A DNA stretch of 64,000 nucleotides from Manduca sexta (lineage: Eukaryota; Arthropoda; Insecta; Lepidoptera; Sphingidae), in the NCBI RefSeq assembly GCF_014839805.1, contig NC_051115.1, positions 4,400,600-4,464,599 on the forward strand, read 5' to 3'. Under the pieces are notes generated by a model that searched no databases, had not been told where the DNA came from, and saw only the letters and a list, made by a program, of their open reading frames with translations. Every line of letters starts with the position of its first letter. Position 1 is the stretch's first letter. Of this stretch, positions 42,725 to 51,827 are shown in pieces. The position numbers and the translations under genes were made by a program.

Positions 42725-43598
42725 TGTGGGTCGTAGGATCGGCACAGGACGCCTTTCCGTCCCCACAATGATTGCTGGATTGCGTGAGGGGAAGTGGCAA
42801 TGCCAATTAATAAGGCCCGGGAGGTTTTTATAACGTATATTCACTATTCACACACGTTAAATAATACAATGATCCGGCGGACACACAGTAGCGGCGTATG
42901 TTTCGCAGTGCGGCGTGAGCGGTGCAGCATGCACGTCGCTCTCTCCTTTTCTTGCACTGTTTTTCCTGGCTGGAACACTTCAGGGCTTCTTGTTTTCTTC
43001 CTTTTCTTAACTCGAACTGAACTTGCTGGAACTCGAACTGCCGAATGCCAAAATTGCATTCGCTTATATATAACCCGGCTATTCCGTAGGGAGAGCCGCC
43101 AAAAATAGAGCCTTTTTGCAGCCTCATTTTCACTTCCTAGCTATCACTATTTTATAAATAAAAGTTGGACCTCTGGAGTCCCCTATGTGAAATTTACACG
43201 GTTTTATAGATAAATCAATTACCTATAACTATACATAAAAATAATACGCCTATGTGCGATACGAAAAAAGTTACAATAACAAAACACAAGAAATTTGTCT
43301 ACAGACGACGCACAAAGGCCTTAAAAACGCTATTTACTTTGATATGAACTTATATACAATACCCATGTTTACGGCATGGGGTAGGCAAAAGCAAAAACTA
43401 TATCTACGTAAAGTTTCTACACTGTCACTTCAATATCTCGGTCGTGAGATCGCTTTATAACGCACTACTAAAAAACAGTCACACACACGTGCGCGGGCGC
43501 ATTGTCCGTCCCTCTCTGGGTGTGTCGTTTCGCTCGACACACCTACTGCGCATGCGTGAATGCGCTGTCTCGTTCTTTTCGTGTGTGCGTCCTGCACA
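42725..43598 (-). repeat. 3' LTR of BEL element, 874 bp
   Basis: Minus strand TGTGCAGG...CCACA. On the minus strand the purine-rich ggcgggagaa stands immediately upstream (43599-43608), the expected polypurine tract. TATATATAAG at about 43063-43072 on the minus strand is a plausible TATA box. It differs from the other LTR by roughly seven substitutions and six small length changes, several in homopolymers. Confidence 0.92.
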
Positions 43599-43639
43599 TT
43601 CTCCCGCCGTGTATCGCCCAGCGTCCAGGGGGCGATACA

Positions 43640-43980
43640 TTATGTAGACGTGCAGGACGTGCTCGCCGCCGATTGCGGCGCCGCCTCTTCGTTGCCGCTG
43701 CCTCGTCGCTCGGGTGCCGCAGGGTGCAGGAGGACGATTTTCTTCACGGGGCGTCGTAGCACGCCTCCCCGCGTGGCTACGTCCACTGTGCGAGTCACGC
43801 CGTCAGGTCCCGGATGCGTAGCACAGATGCGGCCACGCACCCAAGTGTTTCGTGGGAGCGTCCCGTCCACGATGCGCACGACGTCGCCGATGTGTAGCTC
43901 TGGTCCCTTGCTGCGGGGCTCCCGCCGGTTGCGGAGCTCGGGAAGGTACTCTCGTAACCAGCGGGTCCGAAAGCGTCGGC
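43640..43980 (-). CDS. pol: BEL pol C-terminal tail (DUF5641-like)
   Basis: In the frame that ends at 43640 the minus strand reads GDVVRIVDGTLPRNTWVRGR and later TRTVDVATRGGVLRRPVKK, the conserved end of BEL/Pao polyproteins (VRTVTLRT..G.. RPV.KL), downstream of the integrase. It is out of frame with the integrase segment, the change falling near 43975. The stop lies about 40 bases before the LTR, as expected. The function of this C-terminal domain is not well defined. Confidence 0.85.
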
Positions 43981-45126
43981 CAGCTGCTGCGACGCTCGAA
44001 GGTCGGCATGTGTGCCGTAGCCGTGTTCGGCTGGAAAATTAGGTGCGGCGAGTGGGCCCTGACAGCCCAACAGAAAGTGGTTAGGCGTCAGGGCCTCCGG
44101 ATCTTCGGGGTTCACCGACACATGAGTCAGTGGGCGGCTGTTGACTGTGAACTCCACCTCGGCGAGTAGCGTCGACAGCGTCTCTTCATGTGGCCTCTGC
44201 TCGTGAAGCACCGTCGTCAGCGCGGTCTTGACCGACCGCACGAGCCGTTCCCAGGCGCCACCCATGAATGGTGCGCCCGGAGGGATGAAACGCCATCTAA
44301 TCGCCCTCCGCGACGCCTCTTGTTCGGCGCCAGCGAGGAGGGTGTTGCGCAGCTCCTTTTCTGCGCCGTGGAAGTTTGTCCCGTTGTCGGACCAGATCTC
44401 GGCGGGGCTCCCGCGGCGCGCTGTCATGCGCCGCAGAGCCATGATCGCTCCTTGTGTACTCAGGGAGTGCACCACTTCGAGATGCACCGCCCGCACTGTT
44501 AGGCATGTGAAGAGAGCGACATACCTTTTTTGACTACTCCGGCCCACGGTGACTGTGAGCGGGCCGAAATAGTCCAAACCGGTGTATGTAAACGGCCGGT
44601 GATGATGCGCCAGTCGGCAGGGAGGCAAGTCTCCCGTTATCGGTTGCGGTGGAGTGGCCGCCCTCTGGCGGCACTTGACGCAGCTCCTGACTACCGCCTT
44701 GACCGTCGGGCGCAGTCGAATGACCCATTTGTACTGCCGACAGTAATTGACGACGCTCTCCACGCCTGCATGGTGGAGTTGTGTGTGGACATGTTCCACC
44801 CACAGTTTCGTTGCCCGATGTTCGCCATCGACGATCGGAGGGTTCTTTGTTGCGGCGCTTACTCCCGCGGCGGCTGAAATTCTGCTGTCGAGGCAAATGA
44901 GTTCGTTAATAAATGTTATACTCAAAGCGTACAACCTGCTTTCTTTTGACACGGGTTTTCCTTTTCGAGTGAGCGTAGTTCTTCCTCGAAGGCGGCCTCC
45001 TGACTCGCCTTTATGATTATGCGCTCGGCCTCTTCTTGCAACTCGGCTGGTAGCGTCACGAATCGCTCCTCCGGTGCTTGTACGACTCGTTTCGCCGCAT
45101 TTTTCGCGGCTTCGTTGCGCCTCCAA
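43960..45126 (-). CDS. pol: BEL integrase segment
   Basis: Order along the minus strand: a zinc-binding HHCC region (HRATKLWVEHVH and C..C at SCVKCRQ), then the catalytic core with aspartates in YTGLDYFGPL and IWSDNGTNF and the glutamate in PFMGGAWERLV, a complete D,D,E triad, then TVNSRPLTHV and LTPNHFLLG. The frame continues open to 43795 but the last 55 or so residues are out of register; sense resumes in another frame (see the tail entry). The open frame starts at 45126, yet sense begins only near KGKPVSKESRLYALS (about 44960). Confidence 0.9.
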
Positions 45127-46055
45127 TCCGGATTCTCGCTTGCGGCCGCCTTGGTCCTCTTGTAATGGACCGTGTTGACGCGTCGTTTGAAGTGTTGTAC
45201 TGCTTGTAGTACGCGGGCGGCAGCTCTAACGTAGCGATTCCAATTTGAGAATCGATTCACGTCGGGCAGGACTTCCTTGTACTGTTTCTCCCGACGCTCT
45301 GTAATAGTGTTCACTCTTTCCTCACCCGTGTCGGTGCTCAGCTGTGTTTCCTCCGCAGGCCATAGTTCGGGCGGGTCGCGGAGGAACTCTGGTCCGTTGA
45401 ACCACCTGTGTTCCCGCGTGAAGTTGTCGGGAACGTCGCGCGTAGCGTCGTCGGCAACGTTGTAGCGTGTAGGCACCCATCTCCATTGATTCGCCTGTGT
45501 GTGTTCTTCTATCGCGGCGATTCGATGCGCTACGTAGGGCTTGTACGACCTGGCTCCCGTTCTGATCCAGCACAGTGTTGTCTTGCTGTCGGTCCAGTAG
45601 GTCGTGGATTCTGGCTGCCTGGAGTGCTCCTGTGTCACACTCGCAGCCATCCGTGCGCCGAGTACAGCTGCCTGTAGTTCAAGCCGTGGTATGGAGGTTA
45701 ATTTGAGTGGAGCTACCCTTGCCTTGGCCGCCAGTAACGTGACTGTGACTCGTCCGTCGTCGTCCTCGGCGCGCCAGTAGAGCGCGGTCGCGTAGGCTGA
45801 CTCGCTGGCGTCGGTGAACACGTGGAGTTGGAGTTTTCTCGCTCGGGAGTAGCCGGGATAGCAGCGCGGCACTGTTACGCCGCTGAGTTGCTTCAAATGG
45901 GTGAGCCAGTTCACCCAGGCGGCGGACAGTTCGTCGTCGATCGGGTCGTCCCAATCGGTGCCGCGTCGCCACACCTCCTGTAATAGCTGTTTAGCCCGCA
46001 CAGTTATCGGCGACACCAACCCTAGAGGATCAAACAACGACATTACTATTTTCAA
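44922..46055 (-). CDS. pol: BEL RT thumb/connection and RNase H segment
   Basis: 377 residues. Opens with SLFDPLGLVSPITVRAKQLL (Peptidase_A17-type BEL signature). The RNase H part shows its acidic residues: VFTDASESAYATALYW, SIPRLELQAAVLGAR, YWTDSKTTLCWI and NVADDATRDVP. These degrade the RNA strand during reverse transcription. After RNase H comes a charged linker to the integrase. Frame changes bound it on both sides: near 46060 (from the RT core) and near 44960 (to the integrase), the latter in an A-rich stretch. Confidence 0.9.
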   Translation of the reverse strand: MKIVMSLFDPLGLVSPITVRAKQLLQEVWRRGTDWDDPIDDELSAAWVNWLTHLKQLSGVTVPRCYPGYSRARKLQLHVFTDASESAYATALYWRAEDDDGRVTVTLLAAKARVAPLKLTSIPRLELQAAVLGARMAASVTQEHSRQPESTTYWTDSKTTLCWIRTGARSYKPYVAHRIAAIEEHTQANQWRWVPTRYNVADDATRDVPDNFTREHRWFNGPEFLRDPPELWPAEETQLSTDTGEERVNTITERREKQYKEVLPDVNRFSNWNRYVRAAARVLQAVQHFKRRVNTVHYKRTKAAASENPDWRRNEAAKNAAKRVVQAPEERFVTLPAELQEEAERIIIKASQEAAFEEELRSLEKENPCQKKAGCTL

Positions 46056-46761
46056 TGCTTCTCTTCGTGGGTGCTTCTCGCCTCAGTAGGTTCGACGGTA
46101 TGCGGGCCAAGTCTAGGTTGAACGCCAACCTGTCTTCTTGCGGCCTCCAAATAAGGCCTAGGACTCGTTCAGTCCTTTCTATTTCCACCGCTTCGGTTGC
46201 ATTGGGCGATTCGCCGAGCGCCTTCAACACCGCGGGCGAGTTACTCGTCCACTTCCTTAATTCAAAGTGAGCTTCTCTGTGTATGTTACGCACCTGAGTA
46301 GCGATTGTTATCGCCCTGTGTTCATCTTCATAGCTGTCGAGGTAGTCGTCCATGTAGTGTTTCTTCTTGATCGCCTCGACAGCCTCAGGATGCGTGTGTC
46401 GGTGTCTCTCCGCGTTGCGATTCATGACGTATATCGCCGTCGCAGGAGAGCACGATGCGCCAAAGATTAATACCTTCATTCGGTACACCTCTGGCGGCCG
46501 GCTATCTCGGCGGTTTCCCCGCCAGAGGTAGCGCAGTGCGTCGCGATCTTCCTCGCGTAGTCCCACCTGCATGAACATCTCCGTGATGTCCGCTGTTACA
46601 GCGACGGGATGTTCCCGGAATCTTAATAACACTGCGGGAAGAGGCTGTAACAAATCCGGCCCTGTTAATAGATTCTCATTCAAAGACGTACCTTTGCAAC
46701 TCGCAATTTGTCGGGCTTTAGAGCGTTTGCATTGCGGCAAGTACCACGTGTGTGTAATCAT
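46030..46761 (-). CDS. pol: BEL reverse transcriptase core
   Basis: Contains GTSLNENLLTGPDLLQPLP, VTADITEMFMQVGL (first catalytic aspartate), RPPEVYRMKVLIFGASCSP and YMDDYLDS (the aspartate pair), then LRKWTSNS and ERVLGLIW. Upstream of GTSLN the conserved NPNKP...VVHDAAA segment is damaged. A shifted frame there reads NALKPDKLRVA and then joins GTSLN directly, so around ten residues appear to be missing in addition to a frame change. The active-site motifs themselves look intact. Confidence 0.9.
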   Translation of the reverse strand: MITHTWYLPQCKRSKARQIASCKGTSLNENLLTGPDLLQPLPAVLLRFREHPVAVTADITEMFMQVGLREEDRDALRYLWRGNRRDSRPPEVYRMKVLIFGASCSPATAIYVMNRNAERHRHTHPEAVEAIKKKHYMDDYLDSYEDEHRAITIATQVRNIHREAHFELRKWTSNSPAVLKALGESPNATEAVEIERTERVLGLIWRPQEDRLAFNLDLARIPSNLLRREAPTKRSIENSNVVV

Positions 46762-46771
46762 ACCTTTGCTT

Positions 46772-47020
46772 TCAAAGGTCGGGATTCTTGTCCAACTTGT
46801 TTTCTATGTTGTGCAGCCTTTTCAGCGTGTTTTCATAGTTATTCGGCAATTCCACGCTGTCCGATTTCCACAACAGGGCCGTCTGATATCTTCCCTCCGG
46901 CGATCTCTCCGTATGTTCGTTCAGTATCTTGAGCGCCTTCTCGCCGGGGTCGTTCTTGGGCCTGCGGGGTTCTACAAACAGGTTGTCGGATGTTATAAAA
47001 TCTCGCAAAGTTCCTCTGTG
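46772..47020 (-). CDS. pol: BEL protease-RT connector segment
   Basis: Frame with RDFITSDNLFVEPRRPKND, GRYQTALLWKSDSVELPNNY and LHNIENKLDKNP. The GRY...LLW and LP.NY words are the standard lead-in to BEL RT. The open frame extends up to 47098, but sense before about 47010 belongs to the protease frame. Confidence 0.85.
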   Translation of the reverse strand, partial: HRGTLRDFITSDNLFVEPRRPKNDPGEKALKILNEHTERSPEGRYQTALLWKSDSVELPNNYENTLKRLHNIENKLDKNPDL

Positions 47021-47763
47021 CGTTCGTCGGTCGTGGTTTGACCGACGAAATTCACTCTGTGTCCCAGAGTCCGAGTCCGGCTTCCATGTATCACCCAACC
47101 GAGCGGCGTGAGTGATGCGACCGGTTGATGTCTCCTACCTGACCGTGTTTTCGTGGCGAGGAGGAGATGCCAGTTATCCTGGCCTATGAGGATTCGGGGT
47201 TTCGCCTCTTCCGCTCGTTTAGCGGACAGTAGGCCCTTCAGGTGTCCGCAATCCCGTATCGCCTCGTCCGGGATGCGCTGCGCCGCCAACTGGAGATTGT
47301 CGACGGTGCGTGCTTCGATGCGAAGTCGTCCCCGGCTTCCTTCAATGTTAAACTTGACGCGCCGAGAATTGTTGCGCGTCTTCCTCTCCCCGTCGTACGT
47401 TGCTATGTGGAGTGGTTCGTCCGGTCCTTCCGCGCCGATATCTCGAGCGAGTTCGTCGTCGATGAGGCTCACCGTCGATCCGTCGTCGAGTAAGGCGAAA
47501 GTGCGAGCCACTCCCGCCGGTCCTGAAATGCACACTGGGGCTATTTTTAAAAAGGACATCTGTGGCATCCATGTTGAGTTCACTGCCTCGTTCACTGCTT
47601 CGCCGGGTGCGTCGGTGATCTTATTTTTCGCTCCGAGTGCAGCAAGCGGTGATGTAGATACTCGCACCCGTTGATGTCGCATTTCTTCGGCTTGCATGTG
47701 TGTTGTTTGTTCCTGAATTTCAAACATCTGAAACATAGTCTGTGCTTCTTTGCGATGTCCCAC
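46993..47763 (-). CDS. pol: BEL aspartic protease segment (DUF1758-like)
   Basis: FALLDDGSTVSLIDDELARD carries the catalytic DDGST of BEL proteases, followed further on by RILIGQDNWHLLL and TPLGWVIHG. It cleaves the Gag-Pol precursor in virus-like particles. Sense in this frame starts near 47615 (NKITDAPGEAVNEAV). Before that the other frame encodes the last zinc knuckle, so the junction lies at or near a run of five A at about 47625. Confidence 0.88.
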   Translation of the reverse strand: MGHRKEAQTMFQMFEIQEQTTHMQAEEMRHQRVRVSTSPLAALGAKNKITDAPGEAVNEAVNSTWMPQMSFLKIAPVCISGPAGVARTFALLDDGSTVSLIDDELARDIGAEGPDEPLHIATYDGERKTRNNSRRVKFNIEGSRGRLRIEARTVDNLQLAAQRIPDEAIRDCGHLKGLLSAKRAEEAKPRILIGQDNWHLLLATKTRSGRRHQPVASLTPLGWVIHGSRTRTLGHRVNFVGQTTTDERTEELCEIL

Positions 47764-48785
47764 CGCGCGTCTATGGCGGCGTCGCGGAAGCGAACGCAGT
47801 CACTCATCGAGTGCGTTTCTTTGTTACACACACTGCATGTCGACCGTTTATCTGCCACAGTCGTGTGTACCCGCTGCCGGCGTGGCTGTTCGCCGCCGCC
47901 GAATCTTGCCGGCGAAGCCTTGTCCGAAATGACTTCAGGCGTCGCGAACGGGCTGCAGAAATCGGCTTCTCTTCTTATGAAGCGACAAAACTTTAATAAA
48001 TCGGGCTCACCTCTATGCTGTGCGGCGGCGAACTCGTACCACTGTCTTTTCAACGTCGGAGTTAGCTTCTCCATAACTGCCTTAGTTACCTCCGGGTTGT
48101 AGAGGTAGAAGGCACAGTCGAGCGCTTGTAGTGTGCCCACGATGTTTTCTATCTTCGTGGCGAATGTGCATATGTCTCTCGGCGTATCTGTAAGACGGGG
48201 TAGCGCGCGTAGGCGCTCTATTTCGGCTAAGGCGATTGAGTCCGGGCGCCCAAAGCGCGTTTCCAGACTCTTTAACACGGTGTTCGGGTCGGCGTTGGTT
48301 ATAAGCAGTCCTTGTACTGCTTCCTTGGCGATGCCCCGGAGGCTACGGCGTAGCCGGGACATGTTTTCCAACGTCGTGAAGTGGCTCATGGACTCTATGT
48401 AGGCCGCTCTATATGTGAGCCAATCGTGATGATCACCGTTGAACGTAGGCAACTCTGTGTACCTTAAAGGTTGCCTATGCTGTGCGGCTTGCACAGCTTG
48501 TGTTATGGCGGACGCGAGTTCTTGATACTCCGTCCTCGGTCGCGATGCGACCAACGCGCCGTCTTGCACTTGTTGCGGGTTCGGCGTTGATTGCGGTTGC
48601 TGCGAAGCTGAGTTGTCTCGTAGCCAGGCTGCTACGACGGGCGGCGGTTGCTTCGTAGCGCGGTGTTCGTCGCTCCGTGCGGCGATTACAGGCGGCGGCT
48701 GCGTAGCTTGTTGAGTTCGTTGCCACGATGCGGCTTCAATCGTTGGCACTTCAGGCTGCGCAGTCGGGTTCACTGAAAATGGCAT
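47592..48785 (-). CDS. gag: BEL Gag (capsid-like and zinc knuckles)
   Basis: 397 residues. A low-complexity N-part is followed by the DUF1759-like core (ELPTFNGDHHDWLTYRAAYI ... KAVMEKLTPTLKRQWYEFA). Near the end are a perfect CX2CX4HX4C knuckle (CSVCNKETHSMSDC), a second CFRCLKFRNKQHTC and the CDINGCEYLHHRLLH motif typical of BEL Gag. It forms the particle and packages element RNA. Sense joins the upstream piece by a frame change near 48780 and the protease by another near 47615. Confidence 0.9.
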   Translation of the reverse strand: MPFSVNPTAQPEVPTIEAASWQRTQQATQPPPVIAARSDEHRATKQPPPVVAAWLRDNSASQQPQSTPNPQQVQDGALVASRPRTEYQELASAITQAVQAAQHRQPLRYTELPTFNGDHHDWLTYRAAYIESMSHFTTLENMSRLRRSLRGIAKEAVQGLLITNADPNTVLKSLETRFGRPDSIALAEIERLRALPRLTDTPRDICTFATKIENIVGTLQALDCAFYLYNPEVTKAVMEKLTPTLKRQWYEFAAAQHRGEPDLLKFCRFIRREADFCSPFATPEVISDKASPARFGGGEQPRRQRVHTTVADKRSTCSVCNKETHSMSDCVRFRDAAIDARWDIAKKHRLCFRCLKFRNKQHTCKPKKCDINGCEYLHHRLLHSERKIRSPTHPAKQ

Positions 48786-49447
48786 AACACGGACGGATTA
48801 TTTGTTTCGGGCGTTGTGACGGGATGCGTCGGCGGGTGCACGGCACTGGCTCCCGCCGGTACAGTCGCCGGGTTGTCCCATGATACGGCAGCGATCACTG
48901 GGTCCGATGACTGTATAGGGGCTTGCTTTCCCGTCGCAACATCGGTCGGTCGGCTCTCGATCGCGAGTAATTGGCTAGTTTGAACCCAGCTATGTACTCG
49001 GCAATCTTGTCCGGCCTCCGTTATGACGGATTCGAGGTCGTCCTCGCTATCCTCCGCCTCGATTTCAGCTAGCTTGGCGGCCGCTAGCTCTATTTTCAGT
49101 GCGGTGAGTTCAGCCCTGGCCTGTGCCAGGCGGCGTGCCCTTGAAGCGTGTTTAGTTGACGACGCTGCTTTGCTTCGGGCTCGCTCTTGCGTCGATTGTT
49201 CCGTTGCGGCGGCAGGTCGCTCCTCCGCAGCGGTGCAAGGCGCGGTTTCCCGAAGCGTAGCGGTGTGTGTCGCTGTGCTCTCGGCGATTGTTTCTTCGGT
49301 TGCTTCAGTTGTTCCGGTGACGGTCGCCGACGTCGCTGTAGCGGACGTCGCTGTCGCCGAAGTCGCTGTCGCCGAAGTCGCTGTCGCCGAGGTTGCTGTA
49401 ACAGACGCTGATTCCGCCCGCCTCCCGGTCGGACTTGTAACTGGCAT
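48770..49447 (-). CDS. gag: BEL Gag N-terminal segment
   Basis: 225 residues from the ATG 20 or so bases downstream of the primer site. Residues 15-45 are a tandem five-residue repeat (TATSA-type, DNA unit 15 bp). About 90-140 form a charged helical or coiled-coil stretch (RARRLAQARAELTALKIELA ... EAEDSEDD), usual at the start of BEL Gag. Ends 15 bases into the next Gag frame, so the two are the halves of one protein split by a frame change. Confidence 0.85.
   Translation of the reverse strand: MPVTSPTGRRAESASVTATSATATSATATSATATSATATSATVTGTTEATEETIAESTATHTATLRETAPCTAAEERPAAATEQSTQERARSKAASSTKHASRARRLAQARAELTALKIELAAAKLAEIEAEDSEDDLESVITEAGQDCRVHSWVQTSQLLAIESRPTDVATGKQAPIQSSDPVIAAVSWDNPATVPAGASAVHPPTHPVTTPETNNPSVLCHFQ
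49324..49410 (-). repeat. 15-bp tandem repeat inside gag
   Basis: About five units of gtcgctgtcgccgaa on the plus strand. Gives the Ala-Thr-Ser-Ala-Thr repeats at the Gag N-terminus. Confidence 0.9.
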
Positions 49448-49464
49448 CCTTCCCGCTCACGTTA

Positions 49465-49482
49465 ATCCGGCTCGAAGGACCA
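49465..49482 (-). promoter_or_regulatory. Primer-binding site for tRNA-Tyr
   Basis: The plus strand reads atccggctcgaaggacca, three bases inside the 5' LTR. This equals the 3' end of eukaryotic tRNA-Tyr (T-arm, acceptor CTCGAAGGA plus CCA) over 18 bases, so the element RNA can anneal to that tRNA to prime minus-strand DNA. Confidence 0.85.
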
Positions 49483-49485
49483 AAA

Positions 49486-50352
49486 TGTGGGGCGTAGGAT
49501 CGGCACAGGACGCCTTTCCGTCCCCACAATGAGTGCTGGATTGCGTGAGGGGAAGTGGCAATGCCAATTAATAAGGCCCGGGAGGTTTTATAACGTATAT
49601 TCACTATTCACACGTTAAATAATACAATGATCCGGCGGACACACAGTAGCGGCGTACGTTTCGCAGTGCGGCGTGAGCGGTGCAGCATGCACGTCGCTCT
49701 CTCCTTTTCTTGCACTGTTTTTCCTGGCTGGAACACTTCAGGGCTTCTTGTTTTCTTCCTTTTCTTGACTCGAACTGAACTTGCTGGAACTCGAACTGCC
49801 GAATGCCCGAAATTGCATTCGCTTATATATAACCCGGCTATCCCGTAGGAGAGCCGCCAAAAATAGAGCCTTTTGCAGCCTCATTTTCACTTCCTAGCTA
49901 TCACTATTTTATAAATAAAAGTTGGACCTCTGGAGTCCCCTATGTGAAATTTACACGGTTTTATAGATAAATCAATTACCTATAACTATACATAAAAATA
50001 ATACGCCTATGTGCGATACGAAAAAGTTACAATAACAAAACACAAGAAATTTGTCTACAGACGACGCACAAAGGCCTTAAAAACGCTATTTACTTTGATA
50101 TGAACTTATATACAATACCCATGTTTACGGCATGGGGTAGGCAAAAGCAAAAACTATATCTACGTAAAGTTTCTACACTGTCACTTCAATATCTCGGTCG
50201 TGAGATCGCTTTATAACGCACTACTAAAAAACAGTCACACACACGTGCGCGGGCGCATTGTCCGTCCCTCTCTGGGTGTGTCGTTTCGCTCGACACACCT
50301 ACTGCGCATGCGTGAATGCGCTGTCTCGCTCTTTTCGTGTGTGCGTCCTGCA
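49486..50352 (-). repeat. 5' LTR of BEL element, cut two bases short by the gap
   Basis: 867 bases, collinear with 42725-43598. It should end in ..gcaca by comparison but the run of N starts after ..gca less two bases. Confidence 0.92.
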
Positions 50353-50852
50353 NNNNNNNNNNNNNNNNNNNNNNNNNNNNNNNNNNNNNNNNNNNNNNNN
50401 NNNNNNNNNNNNNNNNNNNNNNNNNNNNNNNNNNNNNNNNNNNNNNNNNNNNNNNNNNNNNNNNNNNNNNNNNNNNNNNNNNNNNNNNNNNNNNNNNNNN
50501 NNNNNNNNNNNNNNNNNNNNNNNNNNNNNNNNNNNNNNNNNNNNNNNNNNNNNNNNNNNNNNNNNNNNNNNNNNNNNNNNNNNNNNNNNNNNNNNNNNNN
50601 NNNNNNNNNNNNNNNNNNNNNNNNNNNNNNNNNNNNNNNNNNNNNNNNNNNNNNNNNNNNNNNNNNNNNNNNNNNNNNNNNNNNNNNNNNNNNNNNNNNN
50701 NNNNNNNNNNNNNNNNNNNNNNNNNNNNNNNNNNNNNNNNNNNNNNNNNNNNNNNNNNNNNNNNNNNNNNNNNNNNNNNNNNNNNNNNNNNNNNNNNNNN
50801 NNNNNNNNNNNNNNNNNNNNNNNNNNNNNNNNNNNNNNNNNNNNNNNNNNNN
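50353..50852. other. Assembly gap, 500 N
   Basis: Exactly 500 N, a conventional placeholder length. The true size is unknown. Reading frames drawn through it are meaningless. Confidence 1.
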
Positions 50853-50918
50853 CTTCCGAGGTCTCTGATTTCTGTTTCTTTTTGCTGTTGGGAAATAAAT
50901 TATTAATTTATTATATAA

Positions 50919-51816
50919 TCTATACTATTATATAAAGCTGAAGAGTTTGTTTGTTTGTTTGTTTGTTTGTTTGTTTGTTTGTTTGTTTGTTTGAACGCGC
51001 TAATCTCAGGAACTACCGGTCCAAACTGAAAAATTCTTTTTGCGTTGGATAGCCCTTTGTTCGTGGAGTGCTATAGGCTATATATCATCACGCTATACCC
51101 AATAGGAGCGGGGCAGTAATGGTTAATCTCAGGAACTACCGGTCCAAACTGAAAAATTCTTTTTGCGTTGGATAGCTCTTTGTTCGTGGAGAGCTATAGG
51201 CTATATATCATCACGCTATATTCAATAGGAGCGGAGCAGTAATGGCTAATCTCAGGAACTACCGGTTTCAACTGAAAAATTCGTTTTGTGTTGGATAGCC
51301 CTTTATTTGTGGACCGCTATAAGCTATATATCATCACGCTATGACCAATAGGAGCGGAGCAGTAATGGCTAATCTCAGGAACTACCGGTTTGAACTGAAA
51401 AAATCTTTTTGTGTTGGATAGCCCTTTGTTCCTGGAGTGCTATAGGTTATATATCATCATGCTATAACCAATAGGAGCGGAGCAGTAATGAAACATGTTG
51501 CAAAAACGGGGAAAATTATGAGTTTTGAGAGCTTCCGTTGCCTGCGCTGCGTAAACGGTTAAAGTTATGCAACAACGATGTATGACGGGATTGTTTCACT
51601 TAAAAGTTCTAAATAATATAACAAAGTCCCCGCTGCATCTGTCTGCCTTAACGTGTTAAACTCAAAAACTACCTAACGTATTAAGATGAAATTTGGTATG
51701 GAGACAGTTTGAGACCCTGGGAAGAACATAGGCTCCCGGGAAACTACTATTTTTATAACGGAAAACTTTAGCCTGAAAAACTTTATAACGCGGGCGGAGC
51801 CGCGAGCAAAAGCTAG
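50919..51816 (+). mobile_element. Helitron-like element, 898 bp, with tandem array
   Basis: A|TCtatactattatataaag at 50919; hairpin cgcgggcggagccgcg and gcaaaagCTAG|T at 51813-51816. Internal: a GTTT microsatellite (50942-50995) and four 123-bp tandem units. No protein-coding frame. Confidence 0.88.
51003..51494 (+). repeat. Four tandem units of 123 bp
   Basis: Units start at 51003, 51126, 51249 and 51372, each beginning atctcaggaactaccggt and including ctatatatcatcacgctat and aggagcgg.gcagtaatg. A single related unit is at 35409-35545 in reverse. Confidence 0.95.
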
Positions 51817-51827
51817 TAATATATAAT

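Larger units (their letters stand above)
42725..50352 (-). mobile_element. BEL/Pao LTR retrotransposon, minus strand
   Basis: Nearly full element of about 7.6 kb: LTR, primer-binding site, gag with zinc knuckles, protease, reverse transcriptase, RNase H, integrase and tail domain, polypurine tract, LTR. The pol order (protease, RT, RNase H, integrase, then a DUF5641-like tail), the protease spelling LLDDGST and the A17-like SLFDPLGLVSPITVRAK are diagnostic of BEL/Pao. The coding region (49447 down to 43640) should be one frame in this lineage but changes frame about seven times as assembled, so it cannot make a full polyprotein as written. The right flank and target duplication lie in an assembly gap. 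Confidence 0.95.

Noticed and set aside
43444..44533. Plus-strand frames over the LTR and integrase end
   Set aside because: They run across the LTR border into antisense integrase; no protein signature.
47153..49532. Plus-strand frames of 140-173 codons opposite gag and protease
   Set aside because: Antisense shadows of GC-rich BEL coding sequence with no domain features of their own.
50200..50935. Three frames of about 200 codons across 50.3-50.9 kb
   Set aside because: They are open only because they cross 500 N.
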